Source of the DNA: a bacterium
GTDB lineage: Bacteria > BMS3Abin14
Assembly (NCBI GenBank): GCA_020350725.1
Contig: CP070719.1
Span: 279,871 to 288,822 of the forward strand
DNA: 8,952 bases
Direction: 5' to 3'
The position numbers and the translations under genes are program-made. Below, piece by piece: positions 1-5,281 of the stretch. Below the pieces are notes generated by a model. It saw only the letters and a list, made by a program, of their open reading frames with translations. It searched no databases and was not told the DNA's origin. Numbering within the stretch: the stretch's first letter is position 1; every line of letters begins with the position of its first letter.

Positions 1-26
1 GCCCAGGGGCCAGAGTCCAGAGGGAG
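1..26 (+). repeat. Repeat family A copy 1 (TCCAGAG heptads), cut by the window edge
   Basis: Heptads CCCAGGG (2-8), GCCAGAG (9-15) and TCCAGAG (16-22) are followed by GGAG. This matches the last three heptads of the full family A copies at 101-132, 1674, 2534, 2591 and 8809. The first heptad and the ATGAG leader would lie upstream of the window. Confidence 0.8.
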
Positions 27-46
27 ACGCGGGGACCTACCCGAGG

Positions 47-78
47 GGGCGATGGGGCGAGAGGGCGATGGGGCGAAA
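47..78 (+). repeat. Octad tandem repeat (GGGCGATG family), copy 1
   Basis: Four consecutive 8-base units: GGGCGATG, GGGCGAGA, GGGCGATG and GGGCGAAA. The same four-unit pattern recurs at 215-246, 1717-1748 and near 8776-8800. It is usually preceded by an ACCCGA linker and followed by AGCGG or a family A copy. Confidence 0.85.
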
Positions 79-95
79 AGCGGACGCGGGGAGGA

Positions 96-132
96 ATGAG
101 TCCAGAGTCCAGGGGCCAGTGTCCAGAGGGAG
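96..132 (+). repeat. Repeat family A copy 2 (four TCCAGAG heptads)
   Basis: An ATGAG leader is followed by heptads at 101, 108, 115 and 122 (TCCAGAG, TCCAGGG, GCCAGTG, TCCAGAG) and then GGGAG. Every full copy in the window has four heptads, with the third as the divergent one. The upstream flank CGGACGCGGGG (81-91) is also found at the 3' end of larC. Confidence 0.9.
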
Positions 133-138
133 CGAAAG

Positions 139-179
139 GCGGTTGTCATTGCGAACCGATACTTGAGTGAAGCAATCCC
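139..179 (+). repeat. Repeat family B copy 1 (fixed arms around a 10-base variable core)
   Basis: Left arm GTCATTGCGAAC (145-156), ten variable bases (157-166), right arm GTGAAGCAATC (167-177). It is preceded by GCGGTT. ATTGC in the left arm pairs with GCAAT in the right, so the element can fold as a short hairpin. The other copies, all in the same orientation, are at 248, 2719 and 8705. Confidence 0.88.
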
Positions 180-214
180 GGGGGACCCTGACGCGGAGAC
201 ACGGGAACCCGAGG

Positions 215-246
215 GGGCGATGGGGCGCTTGGGCGAGGGGGCGAGA
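215..246 (+). repeat. Octad tandem repeat (GGGCGATG family), copy 2
   Basis: Four octads: GGGCGATG, GGGCGCTT, GGGCGAGG and GGGCGAGA, placed between family B copies 1 and 2. The preceding linker (190-212, GACGCGG, AGACACGG, then AACCCGA) is shared with the other mosaics. Confidence 0.85.
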
Positions 247-247
247 A

Positions 248-287
248 GCGGTTGTCATTGCGAACAGAAAATTATGTGAAGCAATCT
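248..287 (+). repeat. Repeat family B copy 2
   Basis: Left arm 254-265, variable core 266-275 (AGAAAATTAT) and right arm 276-286. The arms match copy 1 exactly while the core is unrelated and AT-rich. Confidence 0.88.
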
Positions 288-295
288 TCACCTGC

Positions 296-358
296 GAACC
301 GAGAACTGTGAACGGTGAACTAGTAATTACTAATCACTAATCACGAATCACCAATCAC
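296..358 (+). repeat. Continuous heptad array (GAACNGT to AATCAC units)
   Basis: Nine consecutive 7-base units keep one register. Four GAAC-type units (GAACCGA, GAACTGT, GAACGGT, GAACTAG) lead into five NAATNAC-type units (TAATTAC, TAATCAC twice, GAATCAC, CAATCAC). Units drift in sequence but not in length. The same array type recurs at 388-429, 1783-1860 and 2873-2928, each time upstream of a gene. Confidence 0.85.
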
Positions 359-387
359 GGCGGTCTCAACCGGGAACTAGTCTTTTC

Positions 388-429
388 GAATCACCAATCA
401 CGGCGGTCACAACCGTGAACTGTGAACTT
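388..429 (+). repeat. Heptad array directly upstream of larC
   Basis: Six 7-base units in register: GAATCAC, CAATCAC, GGCGGTC, ACAACCG, TGAACTG and TGAACTT. It is followed by a T-run and then the larC start region. The array at 2873-2928 has the same unit order, so this is a composite repeat unit. CACGG and CCGTG within it can pair. Confidence 0.85.
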
Positions 430-442
430 TTTTTAATCCGGA

Positions 443-1672
443 ATGCAGCGTGCCATGACCGAAACCGGGAAAACAGACCCTCTTCAGGGTGACATCCTCT
501 ACATCGATCCCTTCAGCGGGGTGTCGGGGGATATGCTCCTCGGAGCCTTTATATCATTGGGAGTCCCTCTTCCGGTCGTGGAAGGGGCCATCGAAAGGGT
601 CATTCCCGGTGAGATCGTCCTCGAGGCGACCGAGGTGAGACGCAGTTCCCTGGCCGGAGTCAGGTGCCTGGTCCGGATAAAGGGCGGGCCCCGCCGCCGC
701 TCCCTGAGCGAGATGCTCGGTCTTGTCCGTGGGGCCGACATCCCAGAGTCCGTCAGGGACGGGAGCATGCGGGTTCTGGGCCGGCTCGGGGAGGCAGAAG
801 CAAGGGCCCACGGCGCCGGGAGCTCGGTCCATCTCCACGAACTGGGAGGCCAGGACACCCTGGCCGACGTGGTGGGGACCCTCGCCGCCCTCCATGCCCT
901 GGGGGTGAAGGCTGTCCGTTCAGGCTCCATCAACGTGGGTGGAGGAACGGTCAGCACCGAGCACGGCACCATGCCCGTCCCTGCTCCGGCGACGGCGTTC
1001 ATCCTGGAGGGTACACCCGTCAAGTCCGTTGGGCCCGAGGTCGAACTGACCACCCCGACGGGAGCGGCCCTGGTTGTCGAGACCGCCACGCAATTCGGCC
1101 CCTTTCCCCCCATGACCGTCGCCGCGGTGGGCACAGGGGCGGGGGAGAGGGATACCGAGGGTTTCCCCAATCTCCTCAGGCTGTTTCTCGGACAGGCGGC
1201 CGGAGCACGCACCCTCGGCGAGAGCGTCATGATAGAGTGCGGTCTGGATGACGCAAGCCCTGAGTACCTGGCTCCCGTGACGGAGATACTCCAGGATTCC
1301 GGGGCCCTCGAGGTCCACATGATCCCCGTCCACACCAAGAAGGGGCGGGTCGGGATCCTGGTAAGGGTCCTGGCGGAGCCGGGAAACGAGGGGTCCGTCG
1401 TCCAGGCGCTCCTCGATCACTCCGGGAGTGCGGGTCTGAGACGGTGGAGGGTGGAACGCGACATCCTGCCGCGGGAGACCGTGACCGTCGAGACCGAATA
1501 CGGCTCCGTACGGGTGAAGAGATGGTTAACGCCCTCAGGGGTGTGGCGGGTAAAACCGGAATTCGAGGACGTCCAGGAGATCTCGAGACGGACAGGTAAG
1601 CCTTCAGGTGAGCTCAGGGACCGTATCCTGGCCGTCTACTACGGGCAGGAAGGCGGAGGCGGGGGGGAATGA
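443..1672 (+). CDS. larC: Nickel-pincer cofactor cyclometallase LarC (nickel insertion protein)
   Basis: LarC uses CTP to insert nickel into the pyridinium dithiocarboxylate made by LarB and LarE, giving the nickel-pincer nucleotide of lactate racemase and related epimerases. Family signatures are clear. DPFSGVSGDM lies at residues 22-31, HLHELGGQD at 130-138, STEHGTMPVPAPA at 171-183 and ELTTPTGAALV at 201-211. The C-terminal domain carries a VHTKKGRVG stretch (296-304) and KPEFEDV (371-377). At 409 residues it is a full-length, single-frame fusion of the LarC1 and LarC2 parts, which Lactobacillus plantarum expresses by frameshifting. The start is uncertain: neither ATG 443 nor ATG 455 has a clear ribosome site, and homology begins near residue 19. 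The last six residues (GGGGGE) and the stop come from an inserted repeat. No larB, larE or larA lies in the window, so its partners must be elsewhere. Confidence 0.94.
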   Translation: MQRAMTETGKTDPLQGDILYIDPFSGVSGDMLLGAFISLGVPLPVVEGAIERVIPGEIVLEATEVRRSSLAGVRCLVRIKGGPRRRSLSEMLGLVRGADIPESVRDGSMRVLGRLGEAEARAHGAGSSVHLHELGGQDTLADVVGTLAALHALGVKAVRSGSINVGGGTVSTEHGTMPVPAPATAFILEGTPVKSVGPEVELTTPTGAALVVETATQFGPFPPMTVAAVGTGAGERDTEGFPNLLRLFLGQAAGARTLGESVMIECGLDDASPEYLAPVTEILQDSGALEVHMIPVHTKKGRVGILVRVLAEPGNEGSVVQALLDHSGSAGLRRWRVERDILPRETVTVETEYGSVRVKRWLTPSGVWRVKPEFEDVQEISRRTGKPSGELRDRILAVYYGQEGGGGGE

Positions 1673-1703
1673 GTCCAGAGTCCAGAGGCCGGTGTCCAGA
1701 GGG
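1668..1703 (+). repeat. Repeat family A copy 3, overlapping the larC stop codon
   Basis: AATGAG is followed by heptads at 1674, 1681, 1688 and 1695 (TCCAGAG twice, GCCGGTG, TCCAGAG). Similarity to copy 2 extends upstream into larC: 1654-1673 matches 81-100 at 18 of 20 positions. The TGA at 1670-1672 is part of the repeat. Confidence 0.9.
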
Positions 1704-1716
1704 GACGCGGGAACCC

Positions 1717-1748
1717 GATGGGGCGGTAGGGCGATGGGGCGAGGGGGC
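1717..1748 (+). repeat. Octad tandem repeat, copy 3
   Basis: Octads GATGGGGC, GGTAGGGC, GATGGGGC and GAGGGGGC. They follow the linker GACGCGGGAACCC, as in the other mosaics. Confidence 0.82.
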
Positions 1749-1782
1749 GAAGAACAGACGCGGAGACGCGGCGAAAAAAACG

Positions 1783-1860
1783 AATCACGAATCACGAATC
1801 ACAAATCACGAAAATTACATTTTGGATTTGGGACCTTGGATTGGTTGAACTGTGAACCTT
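1783..1860 (+). repeat. Two heptad arrays upstream of folE
   Basis: Units at 1783, 1790, 1797 and 1804 are AATCACG, AATCACG, AATCACA and AATCACG. After an 8-base interruption a second register runs 1819-1860: ATTTTGG, ATTTGGG, ACCTTGG, ATTGGTT, GAACTGT, GAACCTT. The closing GAACTGT GAACC resembles the end of the arrays upstream of larC and the 3096 gene. The folE start codon is 26 bases downstream. Confidence 0.82.
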
Positions 1861-1886
1861 AACCGATCCTTTACCGGAGCTCTGTT

Positions 1887-2456
1887 ATGGATAGAACAAA
1901 GATCGAAAAAGGGATGAGGCTCATTCTGGAGGGTATCGGCGAGGATCCGGACAGGCCCGGTCTGCAGGACACCCCCCGGCGCGTGGCCGACCTCTTCGAG
2001 GAGGTCTTCTCCGGTATCGGTGTCGACGCCGACAGCCTGCTCGTCCCGGTGGCCGGTGAGACCCACGATGAGATCGTCCTGATCAAGGATATACCCCTGC
2101 ACTCCATGTGTGAGCATCACCTTCTGCCCTTTGTGGGAATAGCCCACATTGCCTACATCCCCGAGGGGGGCAGGATCGTCGGACTGTCCAAGATCGTCCG
2201 GGTTCTGGACATCTACACCCGTCAGCCCCAGGTTCAGGAGCGGCTCACCACCCAGGTGGCAGAGGCCATCATGAAAGGCCTCGAGCCGAAGGGCGTCATG
2301 GTGGTCATCGAGGCGGAGCACATGTGCATGTCCATGAGAGGCGTAAAGAAGCCGAACTCCCTCACCGTGACCTCAGCCGTCCGCGGGTCCTTCCGCAGGG
2401 ACGAGAGGACCCGCAGCGAGACCCTGTCCCTGATCTACGGGGGGATGAAGAGATAG
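1887..2456 (+). CDS. folE: GTP cyclohydrolase I, FolE
   Basis: FolE converts GTP to 7,8-dihydroneopterin triphosphate, the first step of tetrahydrofolate (and often queuosine-type deazapurine) synthesis, as a cytosolic zinc enzyme that forms decamers. At 189 residues it has normal bacterial length. The zinc site is visible as Cys75 and His78 in the CEHH motif, plus Cys147 in the HMCMSMRGV stretch. IVGLSKIVR (97-105) and [10 protein letters not shown] (112-121) are family hallmarks. TPRRVA (29-34) marks the N-terminal region. The start is supported by GGAG at 1876-1879, seven bases before ATG. The gene stands alone between two repeat mosaics. No other folate genes are in the window. This is the canonical FolE type, not the unrelated FolE2 type. 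Confidence 0.98.
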   Translation: MDRTKIEKGMRLILEGIGEDPDRPGLQDTPRRVADLFEEVFSGIGVDADSLLVPVAGETHDEIVLIKDIPLHSMCEHHLLPFVGIAHIAYIPEGGRIVGLSKIVRVLDIYTRQPQVQERLTTQVAEAIMKGLEPKGVMVVIEAEHMCMSMRGVKKPNSLTVTSAVRGSFRRDERTRSETLSLIYGGMKR

Positions 2457-2472
2457 TTCCCAGTTAGTACCC

Positions 2473-2514
2473 GGAACCAGGAACCTGAAACATGGGATGT
2501 GGGACCTGGACATC
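2473..2514 (+). repeat. Heptad array (GGAACCT family) downstream of folE
   Basis: Six 7-base units in register: GGAACCA, GGAACCT, GAAACAT, GGGATGT, GGGACCT and GGACATC. The sequence is unrelated to the other arrays but has the same unit length. Confidence 0.75.
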
Positions 2515-2527
2515 AGATGCGGGGAGA

Positions 2528-2565
2528 AATGAGTCCAGAGTCCAGAGGCCAGAGTCCAGAGGGAG
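2528..2565 (+). repeat. Repeat family A copy 4
   Basis: AATGAG leader, then heptads at 2534, 2541, 2548 and 2555 (TCCAGAG, TCCAGAG, GCCAGAG, TCCAGAG), then GGAG. This is the most regular copy in the window. Confidence 0.9.
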
Positions 2566-2584
2566 CGCATGGGTGAGGGGGCGA

Positions 2585-2620
2585 AATGAGTCCAGAGCCC
2601 AGAGGGCAGCGTCCAGAGAG
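2585..2620 (+). repeat. Repeat family A copy 5
   Basis: AATGAG leader and heptads at 2591, 2598, 2605 and 2612 (TCCAGAG, CCCAGAG, GGCAGCG, TCCAGAG). It lies about 20 bases after copy 4. Confidence 0.88.
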
Positions 2621-2656
2621 GGTGAAGAGCGGACGCAGGGACGCGCCTTTGAATAG

Positions 2657-2698
2657 GGAGTCAGGAGCCAGGAGACAGAATTCAGGAAGATGGAAGAG
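2657..2698 (+). repeat. Heptad array (GGAGNCA family)
   Basis: Six units in register: GGAGTCA, GGAGCCA, GGAGACA, GAATTCA, GGAAGAT and GGAAGAG. It is inserted between the usual GACGC-type linkers of the mosaic. Confidence 0.75.
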
Positions 2699-2718
2699 GG
2701 CGGACGCGGGGAGAAAAA

Positions 2719-2759
2719 GCGTTTGTCATTGCGAACCGATAACCGGGTGAAGCAATCCC
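2719..2759 (+). repeat. Repeat family B copy 3
   Basis: Left arm GTCATTGCGAAC at 2725-2736, variable core CGATAACCGG at 2737-2746, right arm GTGAAGCAATC at 2747-2757. It is followed by the GACGCGGAGACACGG linker that also follows copy 1. Confidence 0.88.
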
Positions 2760-2817
2760 AGGAAACCCCGACGCGGAGACACGGAGACACGGGGAAGTGA
2801 AAACAGGTGTCGGAGTA

Positions 2818-2843
2818 ACGAAGTATCCGAGTATCGAGGTGTG
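2818..2843 (+). repeat. Repeat family E (CGAAGTATCGAGGTG type)
   Basis: AACGAAGTATCC is followed by GAGTATCGAGGTG. The same words occur at 8861-8892 and, inverted, at 8927-8951. Units are about 7-8 bases and degenerate. Confidence 0.65.
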
Positions 2844-2872
2844 GTTAAACTGCAGCACATTAATTTATTTTC

Positions 2873-2928
2873 GAATCACTAATTACGAATCACAAATCAC
2901 GGCGGTTCCAACCGTGAACTGTGAACTT
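2873..2928 (+). repeat. Composite heptad array, second copy of the larC-upstream type
   Basis: Eight units in register: GAATCAC, TAATTAC, GAATCAC, AAATCAC, GGCGGTT, CCAACCG, TGAACTG and TGAACTT. The last part matches 402-429 unit for unit. CGGTT and AACCG (2903-2912) can form a small hairpin. It is the last repeat before the gene at 3096. Confidence 0.85.
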
Positions 2929-2968
2929 TTAACGATCCATCCACCCCACCCGGCGGCGGTTGCCTGTT

Positions 2969-2996
2969 GCGGTGGCAGGGAGGTTTCTGCTACCGT
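2969..2996 (+). other. Hairpin in the GC-rich leader before the 3096 gene
   Basis: Bases 2969-2978 can pair with 2987-2996 (ten pairs, two of them G-U) around an 8-base loop. It lies in a 150-base non-repeat, GC-rich stretch (2940-3095) for which I see no credible gene and recognise no riboswitch. GC-rich DNA folds readily, so this may have no function. Confidence 0.3.
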
Positions 2997-3095
2997 GTCC
3001 GACGATTCCGCCCGGACCGCGGTTGCGGCGGGGTTGACCCGCTCCAGGGCGGCAGGGGAGCCGGAAGGTATTCCCGGCCATGGATTGGAGACCGG

Positions 3096-3347
3096 ATGAG
3101 AAGCCTTCTCTTTCTGCTGCTGGCCATCTGTCTTATCTGGTCCGTCAAGGCGCTCCTGAGGCCTTTGAGGCAGGACCGACGTCCTTCCAGGGGAGGCCTG
3201 GACAACCGCGGCGGCGGGGAGGAGATGGTCAGGGACCCTCATTGCGGTGTCTACGTGCCGCGAAGCGCCGCCGTTTCGAAAAGGGTGGACGGTGCGGTCC
3301 ACCATTTCTGCTCCGAGAAGTGCAGGGACGAATTCAGGTCCCCATGA
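3096..3347 (+). CDS. Small membrane-anchored YHS/TRASH-like zinc-site protein (PP0621-like)
   Basis: The protein is 83 residues. A hydrophobic N-terminal helix (about residues 3-20) is followed by a basic linker (21-43) and a cytosolic metal-site module: RDPHCGVYVP (46-55) and HFCSEKCRDEF (70-80). Cys50, Cys72 and Cys76 match the ligands of YHS/TRASH treble-clef modules, which have Asp-Pro-x-Cys in place of a full CxxC. The architecture (one membrane segment, MVRxxxCG, then a closing FCSxxC) resembles the small PP0621 family, whose function is unknown. The start at 3096 is preferred over an in-frame ATG at 2967. It has GGAG at 3087-3090 five bases upstream and opens with the membrane helix, whereas the longer N-terminus is Arg/Gly-rich and unlike protein. 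It is probably cotranscribed with the gene at 3382, 34 bases downstream. Confidence 0.72.
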   Translation: MRSLLFLLLAICLIWSVKALLRPLRQDRRPSRGGLDNRGGGEEMVRDPHCGVYVPRSAAVSKRVDGAVHHFCSEKCRDEFRSP

Positions 3348-3381
3348 TCATCCCTGACCAATCACATATCGGGAGGTAACA

Positions 3382-4032
3382 ATGAGAGATAAAATGTTCC
3401 TCGTCGCCCTCGTGACCGCGGCGATCCTGGCCAGTCCCCCGGCGGCCTATTGCCTGGGCATAGGATCCCCCGGCAGGACGCTTGACCTCGGGGGATCGTC
3501 TATCTCCGGGTCGTTCGGGTTGACCGAGATGGAAGTCGACGATGTAGACGTCGAGAGCAAATCGATCATCTTCAAAGGGGCTGTGGGAGCCAGGGAAGGT
3601 CTGACCCCCTATCTGAAGTTGGGTTTCGCCGATCTGGAAAGAGGAGGCGGTTTTCAGGGCAACCTGGGTTTTGCGTGGGGAGGGGGGGTGCTGTTCGAAC
3701 TGGTGGCCCCCGGTGAGAGGTCGGGCCTGTCGGTGGACCTTGACCTGCAGATCCTCTTCTGGGACAGCGAGGACGGGGGCTCCTCTATAGATGTCCTCGA
3801 GGGTCAGGCTGCACTCCTGGGCTCCATGAAGTCCGGGGGCACCACCGGCTATGGCGGTATCGCCCTGACAGCGGTGGAGGTCGACGGCGCAGGGCAAGAT
3901 CTGGACGAAAGTACTCTGGGTCATCTGTTCTTCGGGGTCGATTACCTCATCGATTTCAACTGGTATTTCAGTGCAGAGGCTCACCTGTTCGGCCAGGATT
4001 CCATTACCCTCGCGGTAGGCTACCTCTTCTGA
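3382..4032 (+). CDS. Secreted protein, predicted outer-membrane beta-barrel, function unknown
   Basis: The protein is 216 residues and I do not recognise a named family. An N-terminal signal peptide is clear (MRDKMFLVALVTAAILASPPAAYC, cleavage near residues 22-24). Cys24 follows Tyr, so a lipobox is unlikely. The mature part is rich in Gly, Asp and alternating hydrophobics, with repeated amphipathic segments such as YLKLGFADLE, GGGVLFELV and HLFFGVDYLI. It ends in LAVGYLF, a terminal aromatic with alternating hydrophobics typical of proteins inserted by the BAM machinery. A small 8- to 10-stranded porin or OmpA-like barrel is plausible from length. Translation start is well supported by GGGAGG at 3371-3376, five bases before ATG. 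It lies 34 bases after the YHS-like gene and 14 bases before the transaldolase gene, so an operon is likely, though the three products have no obvious shared task. Confidence 0.7.
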   Translation: MRDKMFLVALVTAAILASPPAAYCLGIGSPGRTLDLGGSSISGSFGLTEMEVDDVDVESKSIIFKGAVGAREGLTPYLKLGFADLERGGGFQGNLGFAWGGGVLFELVAPGERSGLSVDLDLQILFWDSEDGGSSIDVLEGQAALLGSMKSGGTTGYGGIALTAVEVDGAGQDLDESTLGHLFFGVDYLIDFNWYFSAEAHLFGQDSITLAVGYLF

Positions 4033-4046
4033 GGAAAGGATGAAGG

Positions 4047-4700
4047 ATGAAGTTCTTTCTCGACACAGCGAATCTCGAGGAGATCCGGAAGGCCAGCGAC
4101 ATGGGGCTCATCGACGGTGTCACCACCAACCCCTCCCTGGTGGCGAAGGAGGGCATGGAATTCCTGCCCCTGGTGACGGAGATCTGCCGGGTCGTAGCCG
4201 GACCCGTCTCCCTGGAAACCGTCAGTCCGGATGCCGAGGGGATGGTGGCCGAAGCAAAAGAGCTCGCCGCGATCGGTGATAACGTCGTGGTCAAGATCCC
4301 CATGACCCCCGAGGGTCTCAAGGCCGTGCGCGCCTGCAGTAAGCAGGGAATCAGGACCAACGTCACCCTGGTGTTCTCCGCGGTTCAGGCACTCCTCGCC
4401 GGCAAGGCCGGGGCTTCCTTTATCAGCCCCTTCGTGGGCAGAGTGGATGACGTGGGCAATTCCGGTATGGACCTGATTGCCGATATCATGCGGATCAAGG
4501 ACAATTACCGACTGGAAAGCGAGATCATCGTCGCCAGTGTGCGTCACCCCGGTCACGTGCTCGAGTCGAGCCTTCTCGGAGCCGACATTGCAACGATCCC
4601 CTACAGGGTTCTCCTCCAGCTGTTCAAGCATCCTCTGACGGACCTTGGGATCGAGAGGTTTCTCGCCGACTGGGAAAAGGTGCCCGGCCCGTCGAAGTAG
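4047..4700 (+). CDS. tal: Transaldolase, small TalC/FSA family
   Basis: This is a Schiff-base aldolase of the non-oxidative pentose phosphate pathway, a TIM barrel of 217 residues as expected for the short bacterial group. Visible motifs are FLDTAN (4-9), GVTTNPSLV (24-32), VVVKIPMT (80-87) with the Schiff-base lysine at 83, and SPFVGRVDD (127-135). Two residues separate fructose-6-phosphate aldolases from true transaldolases in this family. The aldolase Gln59 and Tyr131 (E. coli FsaA numbering) are Glu57 and Phe129 here, as in transaldolases. I therefore call transaldolase rather than FsaA. The start has GAGGAAAGG at 4031-4039, overlapping the upstream stop codon. That overlap suggests translational coupling to the barrel gene. 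An ATG at 4040 is out of frame. Confidence 0.93.
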   Translation: MKFFLDTANLEEIRKASDMGLIDGVTTNPSLVAKEGMEFLPLVTEICRVVAGPVSLETVSPDAEGMVAEAKELAAIGDNVVVKIPMTPEGLKAVRACSKQGIRTNVTLVFSAVQALLAGKAGASFISPFVGRVDDVGNSGMDLIADIMRIKDNYRLESEIIVASVRHPGHVLESSLLGADIATIPYRVLLQLFKHPLTDLGIERFLADWEKVPGPSK

Positions 4701-4709
4701 GCAACAAAG

Positions 4710-4726
4710 GGCTTTCCGTGAAGGCC
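4710..4726 (+). other. Small hairpin just downstream of the transaldolase gene
   Basis: GGCTTTC (4710-4716) pairs with GAAGGCC (4720-4726) around a three-base loop, with one G-U pair, ten bases after the stop codon. There is no T-run, so it is not a standard intrinsic terminator. The rest of 4701-4879 holds no recognisable gene and no repeat-family copies. Confidence 0.3.
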
Positions 4727-4848
4727 GGTGATATGGCAATCTTAGGGAGTCCAGGGACCCCGGTGGAGCGATCCCGGGACAACGGGCGGCGCTCTACGGC
4801 GAGGAGTAGCGGACCGGATTTTTCGGTGCGGGGTCGCAGGAATTGAAA

Positions 4849-4868
4849 CCGTTCCCTTTCGGGACCGG
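4849..4868 (+). promoter_or_regulatory. Hairpin abutting the ribosome site of the GcvH-like gene
   Basis: CCGTTCCC (4849-4856) can pair with GGGACCGG (4861-4868), with one mismatch, around a TTTC loop. Its 3' arm runs into the G-rich ribosome site (about 4867-4875) that serves the GTG start at 4880. It could limit access to the start. The evidence is sequence complementarity only. Confidence 0.3.
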
Positions 4869-4879
4869 GGGGTGGAAAA

Positions 4880-5278
4880 GTGGATGTTCCCAAGAACTGT
4901 CTCTATACCCGCGATCACCTCTGGGTCAGGCCCGAGGGCAGCAGGGCTGTCGTCGGCGTGACGGATTACTACCAGGAGGAACTGGGTGAAGTGGTCCTGC
5001 TCGACCTTCCGGAGATCGATTCGGACATCAGCGTCTCTGCATCCTTCGGGATCATCGAATCGGATCGGATGGTCTCGGACCTGACCGCCCCGCTGACCGG
5101 CGAGGTGGTGGAGGTCAACCTCGATGTGATAGACAGCCCGGAGCTGGTCAACGAGGACCCCTACGGAGACGGCTGGCTCGTCCGGATAGAGATGGACGAC
5201 TCCGATCAGACCGAGATTCTGATGAGCCCTGAGGAGTACGAGGACTATATATCGGGTCTTGTTGTCCAGGAGGAATAG
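4880..5278 (+). CDS. GcvH-like protein lacking the lipoyl-attachment lysine
   Basis: The protein is 132 residues and aligns along its length with the glycine-cleavage H protein. Shared motifs are RDHLWVRPEG (11-20, canonical EHEW), VGVTDYYQEELGEVVLLDLPE (25-45), ES..SDL.APLTGEVVEVN (60-80), SPELVNEDPYGDGWL (86-100) and a C-terminal EEYEDYI. In true H proteins the segment after Glu-Ser is VKAASD, whose lysine carries lipoate. Here it is DRMVSD, with Arg63 (CGG) at the lysine position. The only lysine in the protein is Lys5, so canonical lipoylation is impossible. The chain is strongly acidic. Translation begins with GTG, preceded by a G-rich ribosome site. No gcvT, gcvP or lipoate ligase is nearby. 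Instead the acyl-CoA ligase starts three bases after its stop, with its AGGAGG inside this gene. The function is unknown: structural, regulatory or a partner of the ligase are all possible. Confidence 0.85.
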   Translation: MDVPKNCLYTRDHLWVRPEGSRAVVGVTDYYQEELGEVVLLDLPEIDSDISVSASFGIIESDRMVSDLTAPLTGEVVEVNLDVIDSPELVNEDPYGDGWLVRIEMDDSDQTEILMSPEEYEDYISGLVVQEE

Positions 5279-5281
5279 TTT

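Noticed and set aside
1-442. CRISPR array
   Set aside because: Repeats are 7 or 8 bases, contiguous and degenerate, or scattered elements with 10-base cores. There are no regular spacers of about 30 bases and no cas genes.
499-1338. 279-codon open frame on the minus strand
   Set aside because: It is antisense to larC, has composition dominated by Pro, Ser, Arg and Thr, and shows no motif.
443-1672. Programmed frameshift in larC as in Lactobacillus plantarum
   Set aside because: The LarC1 and LarC2 parts are in one continuous frame here, so no frameshift is needed.
1608-1862. 84-codon open frame overlapping the larC end
   Set aside because: It translates the repeat mosaic in another frame and has no protein-like signature.
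2797-3099. 100-codon open frame on the plus strand
   Set aside because: Its first half translates repeat families E and AATCAC/GAACTGT, and the rest is low-complexity; no ribosome site or motif.
4733-4846. Possible 37-residue Arg/Ser-rich small protein before the GcvH-like gene
   Set aside because: An ATG and open frame exist, but composition is that of random GC-rich DNA and no good ribosome site is seen.
4701-4879. Glycine riboswitch upstream of the GcvH-like gene
   Set aside because: I looked for the paired aptamer signature and conserved core words and did not find them; the gene is probably not in glycine cleavage anyway.
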